The position numbers and the translations under genes are program-made. Positions 38,001 to 49,700 of a stretch of 64,000 bases of DNA are shown piece after piece; position 1 is the stretch's first letter, and each line of letters begins with the position of its first letter. The notes under the pieces are model-generated. The model was not told the DNA's origin. It saw nothing but the letters and a program-made list of their open reading frames with translations, and did no database searches. This DNA comes from Heliopora coerulea (lineage: Eukaryota > Cnidaria > Anthozoa > Scleralcyonacea > Helioporidae): positions 397,001 through 461,000 of the forward strand of contig JASJOG010000104.1 of the NCBI GenBank assembly GCA_030142905.1, given 5' to 3'.

Positions 38001-40987
38001 TTGAAGGAAAATAAGCCAGATTCAGGTAAGTTTTACAGAAAATTTATACTCAACAACCTACGAAAAAAGAAGTTAAACGTTCTCAACGATAATTTTAAGC
38101 AGAAAACTAGATGAACAGATGAAAAAAGCCACAAAGAAATAGGTAAAAAAAAGCAAGTAAACCTAAGCTGCTAACTCACGAACACAAAGCTTCGTTAAAA
38201 TCGATGAAAAAAGGTGCTAAAAGCCATATAATAAATTCCTTATTAACCTCGTTTGTTTGGTCTGTACTGGAAAGTATTTGCCTTGGTTTTTTCATTACAG
38301 ACCTTGCTACTTCGTCGCTCGGTCTGTACGAAAACCTCAGGCAAATACTTTCTCGTACAGACCTCACACTCGGTTAATAAGTAATCAGTCTTTAACACAA
38401 AAACATGTACCTAAGTATTTCTGAAGATGAGTAAAACTGAATATCACTCAGAGAAAATCATTCTGAGAACCAAAAACTACAGTGAAGTAAAGAGTTCTAG
38501 CTGTTTCTGTGGCAACACCAACATTTCAAAATGGCTCCCTCTTTTCTTAAAATATTTATTTGCAAGGTTTCAAATCTAAAATTCAAATTTTCCACTTTGG
38601 AAAAAACTTTCTTGAGCTACCTTGAGCTACCTGTCACTGATTTAAGAGACTAAGACATTATAAGAAACAGAGATATGACATATGAAGGTGGCACCCACAA
38701 CAGCGTGAATAGATTTCACATAAACTTGTAAAGGGGCAGGGCTTGTCCCCTTGATGAGTAAAATCATTGGGCATTATAGCCAGAGTAAAATGATAAAGTG
38801 TGCCCTTGCTCTTTAATGGGTTATTTATTGCATATTTTATCAGATCCTTTCTGTTTTACATTTAGTCACATGCCATGGTGGTACCTACCTTATGTAGATT
38901 TTCAACCTGGGAGTCAATACTGTAATCACTTTTTGCATCTCTTGGTCTTGATTGACCATGACCAGGAAGATCTACCACAAGGATGTGGAAATGCTGGGGC
39001 AGCAAGCCAGCAAAACCAGTAAATGATTCCTTACTTCCAGTAAAGCCATGAACAATTAACAAACTTTGACCATCATTTTCCCCTTCCCTTTCCAGGTAAG
39101 ATATCTCCAACCCGTCAGTGACTTTGAGATGATGTTCTGAAACTCCAGCACATCTTTTTTCATACCTAAAGAAAGTGGTTGAACAGTTCGGTAAAGGTAA
39201 GCTGGTCACAAAAAATCATTACAGATACTGGACATCTAGTTCTTCTTTTTGTGAGATGCTAACATTTTTCAGATGAAAATTTAGAGCAGTATAAACTGAA
39301 TATCATTTTTCTGTGCCTCTGTGATGTGGAAACAATGGACAGTGGTTGTTAATGGTATTATTAAAATACCTTAATACAAAGCTTAACATTAACTTAACTC
39401 TTTCCCAGCAGAATCAGTCTCGTATTACTTGATGCAGGCTAGCATAGTAGTACTAGTGAGTTTTACTAGTTAATGAGAAATATCAAGGCAAGAGTGTGTT
39501 ATAACTGTCACAGTTAACTCTTTCCTGGCAGGATCAGTCTTCCATTACATTACTGTGGCTAAAGCCTGACACTTCTACTCATAGAGATCATATATTAACT
39601 TTATTACAGTTTTATATGATCTCTCTGATTTTACACAGGTAGGGGAGGAATTTCAACTGAGCACCTGCTTTGCAGGCTACAGGAAGGGGTAACTAAGGAG
39701 AGAGGTAAACAGCCTGTGGAGAAAGATCTATACAGCAATCACAGAAAATATCATGGTTTAATGAAACTGGTTTTTTTTTGGGTTTTTTTTTTTGTTTTGC
39801 TAAACTTGATGGAATATTTAAGCCGCACTGCCAAAGGTTAAAACTGTCTTGTAAAAGCTATTTGGTGAATGAAAGTTATGTGCTATAACCCTGCCAATTT
39901 TTTTTTATAAACAAATTTTTAAACACCAAATTTTTTTGTCAAAAATGGCTTTCAAATTTATGGATTCCCATTGAGAATGCATTTGTTTTAATGAAACTGT
40001 TGAGGTTCATGGCTGCCTGCCTCCCTTGTTGATGTCTGTGCAAACAGATTTCACAGGTTCCTAGTGAACCCCAGGATTACCCTAGAAATATTCAGCACTT
40101 AAAAATATCACATGAAATGGAATCTTATATAATCGAAAATTTTCCAGTCCCAGAATCTTATATTTTAAGGCCCAGCTGGGATCAATCACAAAAATTGGGC
40201 CCAGATAGATCTTAAAATATAAGATTCTGACACCCAATAATTTTAGTCATCAAATGTGAATGATTATCGCAGCATCACCCAATGCGTTATGCTAATAATT
40301 AGCCTAGGCTGTGTCCTGCAAGGCTCAACTGGCACTAAAGAATGAACCTTCTTATGATATTAAATGCTGGTTTCTCCTACTATGCAGAAATGCAGGAAAA
40401 TTTTGTCCTTAAGATGACTTGAAAATTGTAGAAAAACAGACAGCAATTTAAAAAACAATGTTTCCCATGTCTGTGTGGAAACTGGAGTCCTTGGCCTGTT
40501 CTGTATATCAAATTTGGGGTGTCGATGGCACAGTTCACGATTTCACGTCTTTCATGTCTGTGAGTATGGCAGATACAGTACATATAAGCATGATTACTTA
40601 TGGCTGTTTCAGGCAATTGATTTTTGCGATCTGATAAATCCATGTCGAAGGCCTGACACAACAGAAGGCTGTAACAGTTGGGTCATGTTTTTACTGGTGT
40701 CTTCAATCTACAAACTGTGCTCATAGTGGCACAGCTCATCACTTCACAGCTGATAAACTAGGCCGTACCTGTTCATTGTAGTCGTTGCAATTTGTTCGGC
40801 GTAATCGCCAAAGCGAATCCCTGCAGGGTTTGCCGGAAAAATGAAGCTTATGAAAACATTCTCACCTTCTATAAATTCTGATAAGCCAGGTTGGTCGAAA
40901 CCGATAAACGAGGAATGATAGGGAAAAGAATTTGATAATAATAGCTACCAACAATGGTACTCCAGTACTCCAGTTAAAGGTTGCCAT
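34937..40987 (-). CDS. ABHD6: ABHD6-like monoacylglycerol lipase, copy A (5 exons, 330 aa)
   Basis: Exons in order: 40866-40987, 38889-39165, 36874-37204, 35877-35977, 34937-35098; all GT-AG, phases agree, total 993 nt. Exon 1 encodes a hydrophobic N-terminal anchor (MATFNWSTGVPLLVAIIIKF) and LIRIYR, as in vertebrate ABHD6 (337 aa), an integral membrane serine hydrolase that cleaves monoacylglycerols such as 2-arachidonoylglycerol. The catalytic triad is visible: Ser151 in GYSMGG, Asp276 in WGKHDK, His304 in CGHAV, near the human positions 148/278/306. The oxyanion motif is VHGFTG, followed by DLPGHGQS. A paralogue lies 2.7 kb downstream of... its 3' side on the same strand (43639-50201). Substrate is inferred from family. 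Confidence 0.92.
35270..35360. repeat. Fragment of a CGAATAAGCGCCGC-type transposon end with poly(A)
   Basis: TTCGATTAAGCGCCCCCCTC and TAATAAGCGCCGCCCTCGAA flank an A run of about 20. This resembles the sub-terminal repeats of a DNA transposon; no second end found. Confidence 0.4.
35877..35977 (-). CDS. ABHD6: ABHD6-like A, exon 4 (catalytic Asp)
   Basis: 101 bp; encodes VLKDILATEQPLTLNEVLEK and IHVPLLCVWGKHDK. Donor GTACGT. Confidence 0.92.
36874..37204 (-). CDS. ABHD6: ABHD6-like A, exon 3 (nucleophile)
   Basis: Acceptor ATCAACTAG, donor GTGAGA. Contains the elbow LGYSMGGHVVGVYAA and the lid region to ITYKK. The long open frame on the opposite strand (36465-37127) is a shadow of this exon. 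Confidence 0.93.
37486..37796. mobile_element. hAT-like MITE, CAGGGGCGGATTTAGG family
   Basis: Starts CAGGGGCGGATTTAGGCGGG and ends with the complement of CAGGGGCAGACCCAG. Flanking octamers match only in their last four bases. Lies in intron 2 of ABHD6-like A. Confidence 0.55.
37885..38390. mobile_element. Inverted-repeat element with GGTCTGTAC motifs
   Basis: GGTCTGTAC or its complement occurs at about 37899, 37968, 38259, 38320 and 38355, with further inverted segments (CAAATACTTT and AAAGTATTTG). Probably one or two nested MITEs; exact ends not resolved. Confidence 0.5.
38727..38824. mobile_element. TTAA-type repeat, TTACTCTGGCTA family
   Basis: AAAGGGGCAGGGCTTGTCCC ... AGCCAGAGTAAAAT ... 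CTCTTTAATGGGTTA. Same family as 27282-27375; ends 65 bp before exon 2 of ABHD6-like A. Confidence 0.6.
38889..39165 (-). CDS. ABHD6: ABHD6-like A, exon 2
   Basis: Acceptor TTTCTTTAG, donor GTAGGT. Encodes the first hydrolase strands: LLIVHGFTGSKESFTGF, ILVVDLPGHGQSRP, SIDSQVENLHK. Confidence 0.93.
39166..40865. other. Intron 1 of ABHD6-like A
   Basis: Holds TTAACTCTTTCC-type TTAA repeats (about 39395-39450 and 39513-39575). An inverted repeat at about 40126-40225, AATCTTATATTTTAAG against CTTAAAATATAAGATT, spans a short palindromic element. No further exon needed or seen. Confidence 0.5.
40866..40987 (-). CDS. ABHD6: ABHD6-like A, exon 1 (membrane anchor)
   Basis: ATG at 40987; 40 codons plus two bases before donor GTGAGA. 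One strongly hydrophobic segment of about 20 residues (PLLVAIIIKFFSLSFLV) followed by YRFRPTWLIRIYR, a positive-inside cue. Confidence 0.85.
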
Positions 40988-41059
40988 GAATTCAAATCAC
41001 AACGCTATACTTCTCGATCAGCTCTAATACATTGCTCAAACGAGGAAGTATACTTGTGC

Positions 41060-41889
41060 CAGTGAACCAATTTCCATATCTGGAATGCTAACTCCCAGTC
41101 ATTTGCACGGGCGAAAAGTGAAAGTGAAACCAAGATGACCTCCCATGGAGGGCAATTTTGGGCAATCCGGTATTTTAGCGTCGGATTGGACTTGGGAAAT
41201 AAAATAGCGTCGGATTTATTTTAATAGCGCCGGATTCATTTTAAAGGGTTAGGGTTTCGGTTAGGTTAGGGTTAAGAGTATATGTTTTAATCCGGCGCTC
41301 TTCATAAAATGAATCTGACGCTGTTTTATTTCCCAAATCCAATCCGACCCTAAAATACAGGATTGCCCAATTTTGGACGTCAGTTTGGTTCGGCTTCAAA
41401 AGCATTCCTAACCATGGGAAAAGTGTTCAAGACGAAATATTACCGGATCAATTTACATAATCGAGTATTCAAAAGGATTTAAAAACGCCATGTGGCCCGA
41501 GAAGTGTGTTAAGTTGTCTAGACATGGTAAATTAACGGTAAAAAGTGGACGAGCACTTGGTACTGTAGTTTGCTAAAGTAATTTATCGAGACTGTTTTAT
41601 CAGGTTTCTCGTTAGTTTCGTAGTGTATTTTTGTGAAAAGTATAATCTATCTCTCGGTTTGATTTTGTCAAAATATATTTGAAGTTCTTAAACTCATTTC
41701 TATGTTTTGAAGAAATATTTTGTGTATTTTCAAACGAAAACCTCTCACATAAGGTAAAAAGTCGCGTGGGAGACTGAGACTGATGTACAGCCCGCGCAGG
41801 GAACTGAAACTGACGTCCAATATTGGCCTCCATCGGCTTCACTTTTCATTGGCCAACTAGCATTCCACATATGGAAATTGAGTTCACTG
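41060..41889. mobile_element. Non-autonomous TIR element, copy 3 (inverted, single internal unit)
   Basis: Same CAGTGAAC...TTTCCATATCTGGAATGC ends as 3724-5050, flanked by ACTTGTGC and GCTTGTGC. The interior runs in the opposite direction and has only one copy of the block that is doubled in copies 1 and 2. A second MITE (41161-41367) is inserted. The CVKLSRHGKLTVK core of the short frame is recognisable but not open throughout. Confidence 0.8.
41161..41367. mobile_element. Hairpin MITE with telomere-like loop, TSD CAATTTTG
   Basis: Arms of about 75 bp start GGCAATCCGGTATTTTAGCG; flanks CAATTTTG at 41153-41160 and 41368-41375. The loop at about 41247-41278 reads AGGGTTAGGGTTTCGGTTAG and GTTAGGGTTAA, a short degenerate TTAGGG array. 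Confidence 0.85.
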
Positions 41890-42959
41890 GCTTGTGCCTA
41901 TAAGCGTATGGGACAGATTTCAACTGGGAAGGGGGAAATCTAAGGCCTGTTGCTCGAAAATCTTCTGCGTCGCCCGAATTTTCAAAATGAACCAACCACT
42001 AAGCCATGCCTTCAACAAAACTGTGCTTATTATATATTTTACGCAATACTAAAATGACATCGAAATGGGTACAAACAAAGCAATATTAACAGACAATACG
42101 CCATGACACTTGTCGTGACCATTGCCACTGCCCGAAAAATGGAAATGTCGCCTGAAAAAATTGACGATGCGCGAATCTGAAGGGGGAGGGCTACAGTCCC
42201 CAGCCAGTGCGCCTATGCTTGTGCCAATAAACGTGCGTGACTTACCAAACTTCACAATGCGTGTCACTACCAACGCCCGCTCACATTCGGCCTCATTCTC
42301 AACCCCTCCATACCCTCCCTCCCGAAAAAAAAGAACAGGTTACATTTTTAAATCTAAACATCTACATCTAAACAGGTTACATTTACTCTTGCTGCACTCG
42401 ATTTTTTCCAAAAGATAAGCTATGATCTGTTACCCTGTGCATAAAAAGTACGTAATCTAAACTGTGATTAGCGTAAACTACTCCATTAACTTTAAAACCT
42501 TACAGCATTTTATCCTAGCTTGCTTCGTCGTCACTGGGCAAAGCTTAATCACGTTTCTTCTACATTCTTTTACATCTAACATAAAAGCTCAACATCTAAT
42601 CTTCCAAATTTTGCGCAAACATTTTGGTAAGGTCCATGTATAGAATTGTTGTTGGTAACATTAGATCCATTCCTTTATCCATATTTTAATCGCTTTCGCG
42701 ATTCTACGTGCATTACCACTTTGACATAGTGATGCTTTTCATTATTGATCCCTGCACTGCCTTTCTTGCATCTTGTGTTTTTGTAAAAAGCTCTCGCATT
42801 TAAGTCGTGATCTGGTAATGTTAATCCTATTCACACCTTGAAAATAATGTAAGGTTCACAACGAAACATCAGTTAAATATTTTCAAGCAGAACTTTCTCC
42901 ATGTTTCATTATGGCACTTTTGAAATTGATTTGCAAGGCACTGACTTTCCTTACTCGAT

Positions 42960-43092
42960 AATAGTTATGACGATGATGATGACGATAATAATGTTAATGA
43001 TAATAATGATCATGACCGTATTGATGATGACTATGATGATAATGATCATGACAATATTGATGATGACTATGATGATGATGATCATGACAGTA
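42960..43092. repeat. GATGAT-rich tandem repeat, about 39-bp period
   Basis: ATGATCATGACNNTATTGAT followed by GATGACTATGATGAT recurs about three times, after simpler ATG repeats. Confidence 0.85.
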
Positions 43093-43202
43093 TTGATGCC
43101 CAGTGTCTGATAGATCGGAAACCTAAAGACAAAAGAACCAGTGAGAGAACAAAGCCAAAAGAAAGAGTGAACAAAGAACAAAAGAAAAAGTTGAGACGTT
43201 AA

Positions 43203-43355
43203 GCGGGTTTTCCACTAGCGAATAAATTAGCGCGAAGCGAATTTTTCTCTTTGTCTCGTGGCCTGTCGACAGTAACTAACTACAAACCTATTCAATTTAT
43301 ACAAAGAAATGTCGATTCAAGCGAATTTATTCGGAAGTGGAAAATCGGCTTCAAA
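43203..43355. mobile_element. Hairpin MITE, GTTTTCCACTAG family, second copy
   Basis: GGTTTTCCACTAGCGAATAA at the left, the complement of GATTTTCCACTTCCGAATAA at the right; companion of 5878-6035. Confidence 0.55.
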
Positions 43356-43638
43356 GGGTCAGTTGTAATTGTTTTTGGAACAATTTGATTACACTATGGT
43401 ACTGATATGAGCTGTGACGAAATCTGCATTGGTTTTAAGATTCTTTAATGCGTCAAAGTTTTCCCCTTACAATGGAAAAGTATTACATTCAATGAAATCA
43501 AGCGAAATTCTAATGAAGCACAATATGTTAACTTCATTTCTATAAGCAAAAATTTGTAGCACACGTAAAATTTTGTAAATTATCACTTCACCGGTACTCT
43601 CACTTCCATCTTTTAATCATGGATTTCTTCAAATGTGT

Positions 43639-43794
43639 CTATGAAGATTTTATTTTCGCCAGAAATTCTGTCACGATCTTTATACACTCGTCCGCTTTCT
43701 CAACGAGAACTGAATGGCCAGATTGATCCAGAACATGGACTTCAACGTTTTTGACGCGTTTTTTAATGACTTCAGTGGCAGATGCGTCAATAAT
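43639..43794 (-). CDS. ABHD6: ABHD6-like B, exon 5 (catalytic His) and stop
   Basis: Acceptor TTACATAG. IIDASATEVIKKRVKNVEVH, VLDQSGHSVLVEKADE, ending FLAKIKSS and TAG at 43639-43641. Confidence 0.92.
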   Translation of the reverse strand: MIDASATEVIKKRVKNVEVHVLDQSGHSVLVEKADECIKIVTEFLAKIKSS

Positions 43795-46700
43795 CTATGT
43801 AAAAAATATATACCGTTTACATTTTAATTAATTTATTTAATAATGTTTAGGCACGGTAGCCAATCGACCACCCTAGCTGATTCCACTGATAGTATTTAAT
43901 AAAAAGGTTGCTTTCCATGGGGCCGTGTTGAATAAAAGTAATATAGGAAATATCAATGAATAAGGTAACACTAAAATTAAAATCAAAAATTTTAACAGAT
44001 CCCATTCTCTTGGTTGTAATGTGTACAGTGGCCTCCACAAAAATTGGCTTTTGGGTCGTGAAAATACACCAGAATTTCAGCCAACTTCGGGTAATAACTG
44101 CCATGACACTGAACTCGTATATCCACACCACGCCTCAGGATCACTGATATGTGAGTAAGCAATCTCGGGTTTAATATAAACTGCAAAAATGCGCGCATAT
44201 AAATACTCCGCAGTGAAATTGTTTGCGACCATAATAAACAGCAGTTAATTTAAATCGAGAAAATACTTGTAAACATGCACACTTCACGGTTTATATTTTT
44301 CCTCAACATATTTTCCCCGGAAAAAATGGCGCAACCATATCCGTAATTTTTGTCGATTCATTGAGCGTGGTTCTTCAATACAATATTCTCCTGTCCTTAA
44401 CTGCGATGTAGATTACCATTTTCTACGCTATGTTTCACGAAGCAAAAATTCGAAAACTTTGAGATAGTAATGGATCACAATGAACTCATGACTGACCATG
44501 ACAAGCACGATATACAATTATAAACAGAAAACTTACCTTATCCTGCCTTCCCCAAATACAAAGCAATGGCACATCAATTTTTTCAAGAAGACTATCCAAT
44601 TTGTAACGGTTCTCGCCACGAGTAATATCTTCGAACACTGTAGATAAGAAGTAGATTTATATTGAGCAAAATAATCAACTGTTATCCCTATACTTCTAAA
44701 TTCTCACTTCCATTCATTATTTTGATCTTCAACTCTTCCTCTTCACCGTTCATCAACCACGTTACTTCACCCTGCATCCTTTTATTACTATCGTTAGGAT
44801 TTAGAATTTAGGGTACGGTCCCTTGAAGAACTGACACCGACGAGTTCTGAAGGGCTACCGTAGTAAAATATTCTTAAATAAATAAATAAATAAACAAATA
44901 AATAAATAAATAAACAAATAAATAAATAAATAAACAAATAAACAAATAAATAAATAAATAAACAAATAAATAAATAAATAAACAAAATACGTTGGGAGAC
45001 AACGACCAAACTGCACGATAAGGAAGATTACCGATGCGATGGACGAACCAGGTGGAAATCGTAAACTAAGCATGAATATCAAAGCCTAGCAGAAGACTCG
45101 TAGAAGAGGCATAATTCGGAAAAAGGTTGATTAGGATATAACGTTTCGTTGCATTTAACATAAAGAAGAATTACTGAAGATTCGGTGCATAAAATTTACG
45201 TTGGGTCGTTCAAAACATGGATACCGCTGTTCTCTCGTTGGGACTTGTACTTCGGATTGGCTATCCGGGATTCACATAACCCACCTCTAACCATATACAC
45301 TTATACAACAATTATTTGTCTCAGGCTCAGCGAATATTGTTGAATAAACCCCGAGACAAAGTCGAAAGAATTATTCAATAATATTCACCGAGCTTGAGCC
45401 GAATAATCGTTTTAGAATAATTACACAGGTGATTATATGAAAGAAAGTGGTGAACCAACAATTTTAAAATCTCAGTAGCATTAACAAAGATAACCGCCAT
45501 CTTGTTTCTTTGTTTTCACTGTTATATTCACCTGTAGGTGAATACCTAGTATTATGACGAACTTTTCGGACCAATCCCCTCGCGGGATTTTCGATAGTCA
45601 CCTTATGCGTTGGCACTAGAACGAACCACTGAGACCAGGTAAACATGTGGAGACTGGGAATGGAAAATGAAGTAGTTCATTTACTGGATAACTTTGGGAA
45701 AAAATCGTTGGAGTTTAGTTTACAATGTCACCAGGGGCAACACGTCAACGGTTAGGATTAGGCTTAGAACTAGGATTAGGATATCAGGTAAATAAAATAC
45801 TTAGTTTTCCAGTTCCAGTCTCACACGGTTACCTGGCCTCAGTGGTTCCGTCCTGAAGCCGACCCACCTTATGCAGGCGATAAGAGAATCCGTCGTAGGG
45901 AGTGAACAGCGTCATCCACGTTTGAACAACCAAACTTACAACACCTTCTCACCCCCGAAAAGATGAACAGCATCAATTGACAAAAGGTGCTCTGATGAAC
46001 ATCATCTATCTAGGGGAAATTCGAAATACGACTAGAGTGAGGGTGAGGGTTAGGGCTAGGGTTGTATCACCACAGGTGAAGATAAACCTACGTCCAACTA
46101 CACGCCGTCCACCCTCGACCAATCACCACTACAACTTCCGCAAGTACATCACCTAACCAACAACCTATCGGCTGAATCGCGAATAATTCACTGGCCAATT
46201 CCATTCAGCAGATCAAGTTTAACTTTGGTTGCTCCATACATGAATATGGCTGGTCACTTGAAAAGATGTACCAAATAAAACAGATGCCGAAAGATGTCAT
46301 TCTTAACTAGTGATTCAAGTAAAAAAGCACGGACAAATAGGTATAACGTACTAATTCCGACCCTACTTCTGAGTCATTATTGCAACGACTTATCTTAATC
46401 ATTCTGGGAAATATCGGGTCGAGTTTCAAAGCGCAAGTTCTTGCTCAATCCTGAACAGCCTTTATCGAAGTTTCTCACCTTTCTTTTGCGTGGGCCTTCT
46501 TTGTTCCATGTCCTGCATAACACCACGAACCACCTCTTGTGGCATTGGGTCGTATTGATAGAAGCAATTTTTCATCAAGTCTTGCACTCCATCTTCAGTT
46601 GTTGGCAACAGTGGAATGTCATCGCCCACAGCGTCAAAATATCGAGTGTCCACTGGTGCTTTAACACCAGCAGGACAAGATAACGTAATTGACTTCAGCA

Positions 46701-49700
46701 TATTACCATGTTTTGCGGCATAAACACCAGCAATGTGTCCACCCATTGAACAGCCAAGTAGGTTAAACTTCTTTTCACCATAACCCATAGCCTTAACAAA
46801 CTAATTGATACAGAATAACAACAAAAAAAGTATTATAAAAATATCTTCTGAAATGAAAGCCTCAAATAATCAGGAGGTTATGCATGATGCTTTTTAAAAA
46901 GATTTGCTCATCTACCTCATTTATAACTATAAAAATTAGTGATAAAAGGCCAAACATTTTGTTTTATTTACAACTATATAAAAAAGGCGATGTTTCGACG
47001 TTGCCCGAACGTCATTAACAAATCAAATTTTGAAGTAAAGTAGAGCTATAACTACAAACTTAAAATTAATGGGTCATTAAGGAACAGGAAAAATACGCTC
47101 AAGGGAATACTAACCTACTTAACAACAGGGAATTCTGCATGCTGAGAAAGTGCCAGGGAAAAGTTGATTGCCTCATTTGCCTGGTCTACGAGATGTTTAT
47201 AAATGAAATGAAAACCAATTTAAACACGCAGACCGACTATTTGACCGAAAGTTTGTTTAACATTACGTTTTAATCACATTTCCCCTTCTTCATAATAACC
47301 CATTGTTTTTGATTTCCTATTCATACTTCTGCTTTACTTCAAAATTTGACTTGATAATGACGTCCTTGCAACGTCAAAACGTCCTCGTTTTCTACAGTTG
47401 TAAATAAAATGGACTTTTTTGGCCTTTTTATCGTTATTTTTTTAGAGTTAAGTGTACCAAGAAATCACTTCTTAATTATCTTATAACCTTCATTTCTTTA
47501 ATGTCTACAACAAAGAAAGCCTTGGACACTCATTTTTCATTACAATAGTGAGCTATTTAATATTTCTTCCACTATGAATACCTATAAAACTTATAAAAAT
47601 GAATGACAGCTGCTTTAATTCATTAAGGGGCAAGGACACACTTTAGCATTTTACTCTGGCTAATGGCAGACTATTTTACTTGTCCCAGGGATGAGCCCTG
47701 GGTGTTAAAGTATAGAACTATCTCCTTAACTCATTGAGGGTTCACTTTATTATTTTACTTTGGCTAATGTCAATTTTACAGTACTTACCACAGAGACAAG
47801 CTCAGGGCATTAATGGATTAAATGCCAAAAATAATAAAACTCACTGTTCATGAGGAACCATCTTTTGCTTTATTATTACTATGGCTTCACTGTTGTTTCA
47901 ATTTTATTAGCTGAAGAAAATCTACAACTGAGGTGCGTGACTCCTCTCTGCACAAACTGCTAGCCATAACACTGACTAACATTTACTCATGTACAAAGAC
48001 TTCTGGCTTTCTGTACAACTCAATTATTGTTCATGTTCCAAAGGTCACAATAACTTTTCAAAGTTGACAATCCTTTGAAGATACACCAAAAGTTCAAAGC
48101 TTTTCCCCCAGACTGAGGTTGTATGCTAACCTTTCCCTGTAGCACAGGGAGGGAATGTGGTGGATTGCCTTCTTCCACTTCGTTTAGAAATCAGTCAGGG
48201 TATGCATTAGTTGAGGGAAAATGTTACATAGTTTTGGGTTTTTTTTGGAGAGGGGGTTAAGACAAAGAGTTAGGAGATACAGTCATGTATAATTTGAAAA
48301 TTGTTTTGCTGTTTTACTAACTTACTTTTACTAAAGTGATAAGCAAATTACATTGTTAATTTAAACCTTTTCAGTGCCTGATTGTTTACACATTCCCCAC
48401 AACAGGGCCTTTTTTAACATACAGTCGAACCTCTATTAACGGACACCCCTCTTAAGCGGACACCTCTTTTAAGCGGACACCTCTTTTAAGCGGACACCTC
48501 TTTTAAGCGGACACCTCTTTTAAGCGGACACCTCTTTTAAGCGGACACCTCTTTTAAGCGGACACCTCTTTTAAGCGGACACCTCTTTTAAGCGGACACA
48601 TTTCTCAGGTTCCAATCGTTTTTTTAATGAAATACTATTATCATAACCCCTATTAAGCAGACACCCCTCTTAGATGGAAGCAGACACCTTACTTGAGGTC
48701 CCAATGGGGAAATTAACCTCTCTTAAGCAGACAGACGACAGATTGTCTGATACAATTTTCACAACAATCAACTGTAAATAACAATTCAAAGTAATTTTCA
48801 CGTCATGTATATGTTATCAACATCCAGCAGTATTCTAAGATAAAAAAAGATGTAAGCCTGATCTAGTTTTCGAGGTCATACTTTTCTTTCTTTCATTTGT
48901 CTTTCAACCAGTTACATGAGAAACTATCTCCTTGAAATTCAAATTCGCAGGGGAGTTCCACACCATAAGCAGCCCCTCTGTTGACACGTTTACCCTTGAT
49001 TATTACGGTTGCTGAATTAGTTGGATGTTTCAAGAATTTTTTTACCAACTGCACCATCAACTTAGGGGCATGACCAATAATTTCCATATCATCTGACACT
49101 TTATTTGGATGAACAAAAGATCTTGGTCTTGAAGACCTTTCTAATGCTATTTTGAATGTAAATGACATATTGAGGGACTAACGCCTGCGTGAGCCTCGAA
49201 AGCAAACATGTATTGATTCCCTTTTTAAATGACTTTGAGAGATGCTACACATGAACTATCTAATGAGCTTTTATGCTAGAGTTTTGTGACATCTTAAATT
49301 GTTAACTGTGTTGATATTCAAATTACACACACGAATTTGCCTCCTGCTGTGTTTTCTGCAAACCCCTATTAAGCAGACACCCCTTTTAAGTGGACACTGC
49401 GGTGAGGTCCCGAAGGTGTCCGCTTAATAGGGTTCGACTGTATTAGCTTTGTGGGCCATGCCCCTTCTGCCCTCAAGGTGCCCCCAAGTATGGAAGATCC
49501 CTTGCACCACCATAAGATATAATAACTAAATAAAAACTAATAAAAATATGGTGGTAATGTAATGAAGACAAGCAAAAAATTTTGATGTAATATACCATAC
49601 CTGAGGAGTGTTTCATCAGATACCCAAACACCAAGAAGTGTATTGAAGTTTTTTAACCAACTTTGAGGTGTTTGGATATTTGATAAAACACGACTTTCAA

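Larger units (their letters stand above)
41898..43638. other. Intergenic between the two ABHD6-like genes
   Basis: Contains a tandem repeat (42960-43092), a TTAA-type MITE (about 43097-43206) and a GTTTTCCACTAG MITE (about 43203-43355). A GC-richer patch at 42110-42330 has no recognisable gene. Confidence 0.5.
46801..48421. other. Intron 2 of ABHD6-like B, left part
   Basis: Two TTAA-type repeats (47623-47708 and 47726-47821). At about 46990 and 47355-47400 lie an inverted pair of CGACGTTGCCCGAACGTC-like segments, another hammerhead-like layout. No missing exon seen here. Confidence 0.45.
48422..49440 (-). mobile_element. Pogo/Tigger-type element with TA target and HIRAN-like ORF
   Basis: CAGTCGAACCTCTATTAACG at the left and the complement of CAGTCGAACCCTATTAAGCG at the right, each next to TA (48420-48421 and 49441-49442). 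GGACAC(C)TCTTTTAAGC motifs are typical of pogo-like termini. In the left arm a 17-bp unit, GCGGACACCTCTTTTAA, is amplified about eight times (48455-48600). The interior encodes one 91-codon minus frame but no transposase. Lies in intron 2 of ABHD6-like B. Confidence 0.85.

Noticed and set aside
40756..40850. Coding extension of ABHD6-like A through FPANPAGIRFGDYAEQIATT before a GTACGG donor
   Set aside because: It would join in phase to exon 2, but the alternative donor at 40865 yields LIRIYR directly before the exon, which matches the family; the extension does not.
48455..48600. CRISPR-like array of short repeats
   Set aside because: Units are contiguous without spacers, and the genome is eukaryotic; it is a tandem amplification of a transposon end.
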